Assembly: GCF_036227105.1 (NCBI RefSeq)
Contig: NZ_CP109434.1
Span: 9,210,501-9,274,500, forward strand
Direction: 5' to 3'
DNA: 64,000 nt
Source of the DNA: Amycolatopsis sp. NBC_01488
GTDB taxonomy: Bacteria; Actinomycetota; Actinomycetes; Mycobacteriales; Pseudonocardiaceae
Below are positions 59,636 through 64,000 of this stretch, one piece after another. The position numbers were made by a program, and so were the translations under genes. Below the pieces are notes generated by a model, which ran no database searches, was not told the DNA's origin, and was given only the letters and a program-made list of their open reading frames with translations. Within the stretch, counting starts at the first letter, position 1, and the number at the start of each line of letters is the position of its first letter.

Positions 59636-60373
59636 ATGGGTGTCGCACTGGTGACCGGCAGCTCCCGCGGCCTCGGCCGGGTGATCGCGCGGAGACTGGC
59701 GCGCGACGGGTTCGCCGTCGCGGTCAACGGCCACCACGACGACACCGACCTCAAGACGTCCGCCGAGGGCATCCTCGCCGAAGGTGGCCGGGCGGCGGCG
59801 TTCGCCGCGGACGTGACCGACCGGCGGCAGGTCGGCGAGCTGGTCGACGCCGTCACGGCGTTGCTGGGCCCGATCACCGTCCTGGTCCTCAACGCGACCG
59901 GCCCGCAGCCGGAGGCCCCGGTGTCGCAAGTGGACTGGCCGGACCACCTGGCGCAGCTGGACTTCTTCGTCCGCTCGCCGGTGCTGCTCGGGCACGCGGT
60001 GCTGCCGGGGATGCGCGCCCGCGGGTACGGCCGCATCGTGCACGTCGACTCGGAGGTGGCGGACCGCCCGCCACCCGGCCGCTCGGCGTACGCGACGGCG
60101 AAGAGCGCCCAGATCGGCCTGACCCGCGCGTGGGCGCGCGAGCTGGCCCCGGACGGCATCACGGTGAACACGGTCGCGCCGGGGTTCGTCCCGGTGGAGC
60201 GCCACGCGGAGGTCCCGGCCGCGGAGCGCGAGGACTACCGGGCCTCGGTCCCGGCGGGGCGCCTGGGCACCCCGGACGACATCGCGGCGGCGGTGAGCTT
60301 CTTCGCGTCGGAGGAAGCCGGATTCGTCACCGGTCAGCGACTGCTGGTGGACGGCGGTCGCGCCCTCGGTTGA
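59636..60373 (+). CDS. short-chain dehydrogenase/reductase
   Basis: A 245-residue classical SDR: TGSSRGLG cofactor loop, NATG in place of NNAG, the catalytic Ser within VDSEVAD, and Tyr-x3-Lys in SAYATAKSAQ. The C-terminal FVTGQRLLVDGGRA is typical of FabG-like 3-oxoacyl reductases. The substrate is not predictable. ATG at 59636. Its last 47 bases overlap the convergent DUF1275 gene. Confidence 0.9.
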   Translation: MGVALVTGSSRGLGRVIARRLARDGFAVAVNGHHDDTDLKTSAEGILAEGGRAAAFAADVTDRRQVGELVDAVTALLGPITVLVLNATGPQPEAPVSQVDWPDHLAQLDFFVRSPVLLGHAVLPGMRARGYGRIVHVDSEVADRPPPGRSAYATAKSAQIGLTRAWARELAPDGITVNTVAPGFVPVERHAEVPAAEREDYRASVPAGRLGTPDDIAAAVSFFASEEAGFVTGQRLLVDGGRALG

Positions 60374-61013
60374 CCTGCAACACCACCAGCACGCCGAGGA
60401 TCAGCACCAGGGCCGACGCCAGCGCCGTCCACATCGCGACGTGCAGCTGGAGCAGCCCGCCCACGAAGGCACCCACCAGCATCGCGCCCACGGCCGCGAC
60501 CTTCCGCACCGGATGCGACCCCGCGCCGCCGGCCGCCTTCGAGTCCGCCGCGAAGCCCGTCAGCGTCATCGTCAGTACCGTCGTCGTCAGGTCGGGCGCG
60601 CCGATCCGGCGGACCGTCGCGTTCTGCAGGCCCATCGCCACGCCCAGCACGACGATCAGCAGCTCGCTGCCCAGCCGCGGGCCGGCGCCGAGCGTCGCCG
60701 ACAGCACCACCGCCACCGCCACCAGCGCCGCTTGGACCGCGGTCGCTTGGCGGAGGGCGTCGTAGTCGTCCCGGCGGGCCAGCCGCCCGCCGGCGAGCGC
60801 GCCCGCCAGGAAAGCCAGCACCGCGGTCAGCGACGCAATCACCGAAAGCGTCGTCTCCCCCGCCGCCGCGAATCCGAGGAACACGACGTTGCCGGTCATG
60901 TTGGCCACGAACACCCGGCCCAGCCCGAGGAAGCTGACGGCGTCGACGACCCCGGTCACGACGGTCAGCGTCAGCAGCAGCGCGGCCAGGTCGCGCGGTT
61001 TCGGTTCAGCCAT
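60327..61013 (-). CDS. DUF1275 (YoaK-like) membrane protein
   Basis: A 228-residue protein with about six hydrophobic helices. Family segments TGVVDAVSFLGLGRVFVANM-TGN (in part) and LGVAMGLQNATVRRIGAPDL are clear. Function unknown; it is thought to be a small transporter-like protein. ATG at 61013 overlaps the stop of the decayed upstream gene. The basic tail NRGRDRRPP overlaps the SDR gene on the other strand by 47 bp, which is unusually long. Confidence 0.88.
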   Translation of the reverse strand: MAEPKPRDLAALLLTLTVVTGVVDAVSFLGLGRVFVANMTGNVVFLGFAAAGETTLSVIASLTAVLAFLAGALAGGRLARRDDYDALRQATAVQAALVAVAVVLSATLGAGPRLGSELLIVVLGVAMGLQNATVRRIGAPDLTTTVLTMTLTGFAADSKAAGGAGSHPVRKVAAVGAMLVGAFVGGLLQLHVAMWTALASALVLILGVLVVLQVNRGRDRRPPAVADR

Positions 61014-61474
61014 GCAGGCAGTCAACCACCGCGCGGGTCGGCGCGCGGTGTCCGAGCGCGTCGGTGCTGTCGGCGAACCGGTCGATCGAGCCGACCGGCA
61101 GCCGGATCGGCGACCCGGCGAGCAGCGACGTCCCGAACCGCTCGGCGTGGATCACCCGGGGTTCGATCGGGTCGGTGAAGCCGAGCGCGTTGTGCGACTC
61201 GGCGAGGTATTCGCAGGCCGCGACGAGGTGCCGTTCGCGCTCCCGCCAGTTCGTCGCTGCGAGGGCGCCGGTGAGGTGCGGGTCAGCGCGGCGGCGGGCA
61301 GCCCGGGTCGCGCACGCCGGGGTGGCGCGGGTCGAAGCCCAGGACTTCGAAGCCGGGCCCGACCAGCGCGGCAGCGTGCGGACCGCCGACGGCCGGCGCG
61401 ACCGCTTCGGCGTAGAACCGGCGGCTCGGTTCGATTCCGGAAAGGACGTCATGAATGCCAGTCTGGCTTACCAA
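61006..61474 (-). pseudogene. decayed DUF4037-like gene (frameshift and internal deletion)
   Basis: An N-terminal piece (61474 to about 61285) reads IHDVLSGIEPSRRFYAEAVA and ALVGPGFEVLGFDPRHPG. A C-terminal piece in another frame (about 61283-61006) reads LTGALAATNWRERERHLVAA, ESHNALGFTDPIEPRVI and VGSIDRFADSTDALGHR. Together they resemble the two ends of a nucleotidyltransferase-like DUF4037 protein, with the middle (perhaps 100 or more residues) missing. Recognition is from memory of the family. Its stop overlaps the DUF1275 start, suggesting a former operon. Confidence 0.6.
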
Positions 61475-61479
61475 CGCGC

Positions 61480-61525
61480 GAAGCGCGCTTCATTCTGCGA
61501 AGCTGTTTCGCAGCGCTTCGCGAGC
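61480..61525. promoter_or_regulatory. cluster of GCGAAG/CTTCGC palindromes
   Basis: GAAGCGCGCTTC (61480-61491) is a perfect palindrome. TGCGAA-N5-TTCGCA (61496-61512) is another, and GCGCTTCGCGAG follows to 61524. The cluster lies in the divergent region upstream of the XRE/DUF5753 gene and the decayed gene. It is a candidate operator; binding is a prediction. Confidence 0.4.
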
Positions 61526-61623
61526 GGAATCCGTTGTCGCACAGCCAGAACAGCAACATCCGTTCCGGTGAACCCCTGCGCGGCAGGAGCCGTTTTGTCG
61601 GTGGTTGCCTTTAACGTGCGGGC

Positions 61624-62475
61624 ATGACCGAAAAGAGCACCGTGCGCACGCGGGAGATGGGCTTCGAGTTGAAGTCCCAGCGCGAGGCGAAACAGATGTC
61701 ACTGCGCGAGGTGGCCCGGCGCGCCCACTGGTCGGCGTCGAAGGTGTCCGGCTGGGAGAACGGCAGGCGCATCTCGCCGATCGACTTGGCGATCTACCTC
61801 GCGCACTGCGGCACCGAAGCGCCCGAGCGCGAGCGGCTGCTGCACCTGACCCGGCCGCCGAGTGAGCTGTACTGGGTCCGGCCGTACTTCGACAAGCTCG
61901 TCGACCCGATGAAATCCCTGATCATCCAAGAAAACCTGGCAACCACGGTGATCTCGAACAGCCCGGCGGCGCTGCCCGGCATGCTCCAGACCGAGGACTA
62001 CGTGCGCAGCATCTACGAGCTGTCCGGGCGCTACACCACGGATCGGCTGAAGACGCTGGTCCAGGCGAGGATCGACCGGCAACGGCTGCTGCAGCGGCAA
62101 AACCCGCCCCACTGCGTCTATTTCGTCTACGAGCACAGCCTCAGAACAATCCTGCGCGACCCGGCGCTGATGCACGAACAGCTGCAGTCCCTGGTGCTGG
62201 CCACCAATCTCCCCCACTGCACGATCCGGGTCGTGCCCGCCTCCGCGCCGCCGTACCACCTGGTCGGCAGCCGGTTCACCATCCTCGAGTTCGCCGAACA
62301 CCCGCCGGTGGCCTACGAAGAGACGTTCGCCGCCGGGCTGTTCGTCGACGACCGGGTGGCGGTCGAAGCCTTCTACGTCCTCCGCACGCGCCTGGAACAG
62401 GCGGCCTTGTCCGAACGCGAGTCCCGGGAGTTCCTGGTCCGCCTGGCCGAGGAGTTCGATGTCATGGCGAATTGA
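61624..62475 (+). CDS. XRE-family regulator with DUF5753 (Scr1-type antitoxin-like)
   Basis: A 283-residue regulator: helix-turn-helix at about 13-72 (MSLREVARRAHWSASKVSGW) and a DUF5753 ligand or partner domain (about 105-275; PAALPGMLQTEDYVRSIYEL, VVPASAPPYHLVGSRFTILE). These abundant actinobacterial proteins usually precede a small DUF397 gene; here none follows within 90 bp. It may act alone or with a remote partner. ATG at 61624. Confidence 0.9.
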   Translation: MTEKSTVRTREMGFELKSQREAKQMSLREVARRAHWSASKVSGWENGRRISPIDLAIYLAHCGTEAPERERLLHLTRPPSELYWVRPYFDKLVDPMKSLIIQENLATTVISNSPAALPGMLQTEDYVRSIYELSGRYTTDRLKTLVQARIDRQRLLQRQNPPHCVYFVYEHSLRTILRDPALMHEQLQSLVLATNLPHCTIRVVPASAPPYHLVGSRFTILEFAEHPPVAYEETFAAGLFVDDRVAVEAFYVLRTRLEQAALSERESREFLVRLAEEFDVMAN

Positions 62476-62568
62476 CCGGCCCGCCGTCGCGCCAACCCCA
62501 TGGGTACGGATTGTCGAGCAGCATTCCGAAGCCCGCGCACCGCACGGTCCCCCGAGCCTGGGCCACGC

Positions 62569-63675
62569 TCAGCTGACGCGTTCCCCGTCGTGCCAGACTG
62601 CCCGGACCCGGGCGGGCAGATCCGTCACGTCGAGGTCCGTGCCGTCGAGCAGCACGAGGTCCGCGCGCAGCCCCGGCTCGACGCGGCCGCGGTCGTCGTC
62701 GAGCCTGAGCAGCCGCGCCGCCTCGGACGTCGCTGCCTTCAGGGCGGCCGCGTCGCCCAGCACCGCGGCCAGCAACCGCAACTCGGTCGTCAAGTCGACA
62801 TGGGGACGCTGGGCCAGGTCGGAGCCCGCGGCGATCCGGACGCCCGCCTCCACCGCGAGGCGCAGCGAACGGCGGTGCGTGCCGGCGAACTCGGTGTCGC
62901 TCATCGGCGACAGCGTCGGCACGTACCAGGCGTCCGCCAGGGCCGTGACGGCGGCGTCGTCGAGGAAGGTGCCGTGCTCGATGCTGCGCGCCCCCGCACG
63001 GGCGGCTGCCACCACCGCCGGTGCCGTGTGCGCGTGCGCCAGGACGTCGCGGCCGCAGCGGCCGGCCTCGTCGACCACGGCGGCGAGTTCGTCGTCGGCC
63101 GGGCGGACGTCCACGCCCGCGCGGACCGCCCGTATCGAGCCGCTCGCGCCGACCTTGATCCAGTCGGCGCCCGCGCGCACCATCCGGCGGACGGCCGCGC
63201 GGGCCGCGTCCGGTCCGTCGAACAGCGGGTCCGGTAGCGACGGGTCACCGTAGTTGTCGACGGCGCCCGCGGCCGGATCCCACACGTCGCCGAGCCCGCC
63301 GGTCGGCCCCAGCTGGCGCAGGCTGACCAGCAGGTCCGGCCCGGCGATCCAGCCCTGGGCCAGCGCGTGCTTGAAGCCGGCGTCGGCGCCCCAGGCGTCC
63401 CGGACCGTCGTGATCCCCCGCGCCGGCAACCGCCGCAACACCGGCACGGCTTCGAGGACGCGGGCGCTGCGCGGCAACGGCTCGGACCGCCGGAACGCGA
63501 CGTGCACGTGGCAGTCGATGAGCCCGGGGAGCAGCAGCCCACCCGAGCAGTCGACGGGCGAGCCGTCGAGGCCCAGCCCGACTTCGGCGATCCGCGTGCC
63601 GTCGAGCCGGACGTCCGCGCGGGTCCTCTCGCCGGTCTCGGGGTCGAACACGTGCGCCCCGGCGAGCACCGTCAC
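62569..63675 (-). CDS. metal-dependent amidohydrolase (imidazolonepropionase/prolidase-like)
   Basis: A 368-residue amidohydrolase: the HxH metal site is LIDCHVHVAF, with the Lys in GADWIKVGASGS, later His in LAHAHTAP and SIEHGTFLDD, and the Asp in AAGSDLAQ. The N- and C-terminal strands make the composite beta sandwich. It is similar to enzymes cutting dipeptides or N-acyl bonds; the substrate is unknown. The GTG start overlaps the GNAT stop (GTGA), so acetyltransferase and hydrolase are co-expressed. Confidence 0.9.
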   Translation of the reverse strand: MTVLAGAHVFDPETGERTRADVRLDGTRIAEVGLGLDGSPVDCSGGLLLPGLIDCHVHVAFRRSEPLPRSARVLEAVPVLRRLPARGITTVRDAWGADAGFKHALAQGWIAGPDLLVSLRQLGPTGGLGDVWDPAAGAVDNYGDPSLPDPLFDGPDAARAAVRRMVRAGADWIKVGASGSIRAVRAGVDVRPADDELAAVVDEAGRCGRDVLAHAHTAPAVVAAARAGARSIEHGTFLDDAAVTALADAWYVPTLSPMSDTEFAGTHRRSLRLAVEAGVRIAAGSDLAQRPHVDLTTELRLLAAVLGDAAALKAATSEAARLLRLDDDRGRVEPGLRADLVLLDGTDLDVTDLPARVRAVWHDGERVS

Positions 63676-64000
63676 CCGAGCGCCTTGCGGTAGACGAGGA
63701 AGTCGCACGGCGTGGCCAGCGACGGCGCGAGGTGCGGGTAGTCCACGGCGAGGTCGGCGCGGTGGGTGACGCGGTAGCCGAGCCGGTCGTACCACTGGGC
63801 GAGGAACTGCTTGGCCGGGTGCGTCCACTCGCGCGGCACCAGCAGTTCCAGCTGCATCTCGCGGCAGCCCGCGTCCCGGCTCGCCTGTTCGGCGAAACGG
63901 ACCAGTTCCCGCCCGATGCCGAGGCCGCGTCGCGCGGGGTCGGCCGCGAGCATGCCGAACTCGCCGGTCGTGTCGTCGAGCCGCTGGACGCGCACCGAGC
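63672..64000 (-). CDS. GNAT-family N-acetyltransferase (5' end outside window)
   Basis: The last 109 codons of a GNAT protein. The acetyl-CoA loop is RRGLGIGRELVRFAEQASRD, followed by EMQLELLVP, AKQFLAQWYDRLGYR and DFLVYRKALG. The start lies beyond the right edge; an internal GTG at 63995 is not a credible start, because the GNAT fold needs upstream strands. It is coupled to the amidohydrolase. Confidence 0.88.
   Translation of the reverse strand, partial: SVRVQRLDDTTGEFGMLAADPARRGLGIGRELVRFAEQASRDAGCREMQLELLVPREWTHPAKQFLAQWYDRLGYRVTHRADLAVDYPHLAPSLATPCDFLVYRKALG

Overview
The window is high-GC actinobacterial DNA, most likely Pseudonocardiaceae and Amycolatopsis-like. The evidence is the codon bias, frequent GTG starts, ATGA/GTGA stop-start overlaps, an iron-type DtxR regulator (IdeR), TCGAAC-type SOS boxes and gene order. 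From nrdJ (30.8 kb) to gluD (59.6 kb) the order nrdJ-nrdR-chiZ/lexA-hflX-dapF-miaA-DUF349-Rv2732c-miaB-gluKR-gluABCD follows the conserved block known from Mycobacterium tuberculosis (Rv2718c-Rv2733c) and Streptomyces coelicolor (around SCO5774-SCO5805). No rRNA, tRNA, CRISPR array, insertion sequence or prophage was seen.

Left part (0-30 kb): an operon with a lysine deacetylase (acuC), a GNAT/acyl-CoA-synthetase fusion acetyltransferase (Pat type) and a beta-lactamase-fold hydrolase; a rhodanese; ideR translationally coupled to galK, followed by galE; a DUF4192 protein; a secreted M23 peptidase; a NarL-type two-component pair. Two stretches have visibly lower GC. One carries a four-helix membrane protein resembling TRADD-N-associated membrane proteins (13.7-14.9 kb). 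The other carries a STAND NTPase with TPRs (19.2-21.3 kb). Between and after them lie YdcF, a CocE-type peptidase, a DUF4139 protein, a CBS protein, a MocR regulator, peptidases, and a probably leaderless RHH-VOC-MFS operon. A histidine-rich secreted repeat protein follows.

Middle (30-50 kb): the B12-dependent ribonucleotide reductase NrdJ is interrupted by a 356-residue LAGLIDADG intein placed exactly before its redox cysteine. Upstream is nrdR, whose leader holds a NrdR-like box and three TGTGGAC motifs spaced exactly 32 bp apart. The divergent chiZ/lexA region has three SOS boxes, two of them abutting. Between hflX and dapF sits an apparent insertion: an ArsR-like regulator, a 24-bp operator palindrome, an MFS exporter and an alternative (archaeal/rickettsial-type) valyl-tRNA synthetase. 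A perfect 13 x 14-bp minisatellite follows the DUF349 gene.

Right part (50-64 kb): a discoidin-GH64 beta-1,3-glucanase; a TAXI binding lipoprotein without a permease, convergent with the GluK-GluR two-component system, which faces the gluABCD glutamate importer; an SDR enzyme; a DUF1275 membrane protein; a decayed DUF4037 gene; an XRE/DUF5753 regulator; an amidohydrolase; and a truncated GNAT gene at the edge. The most promising leads are the MFS-valS pair, the TAXI-GluKR-GluABCD sensing module, the phased nrdR leader, the intein, the TRADD-N-like protein and the histidine-rich protein.
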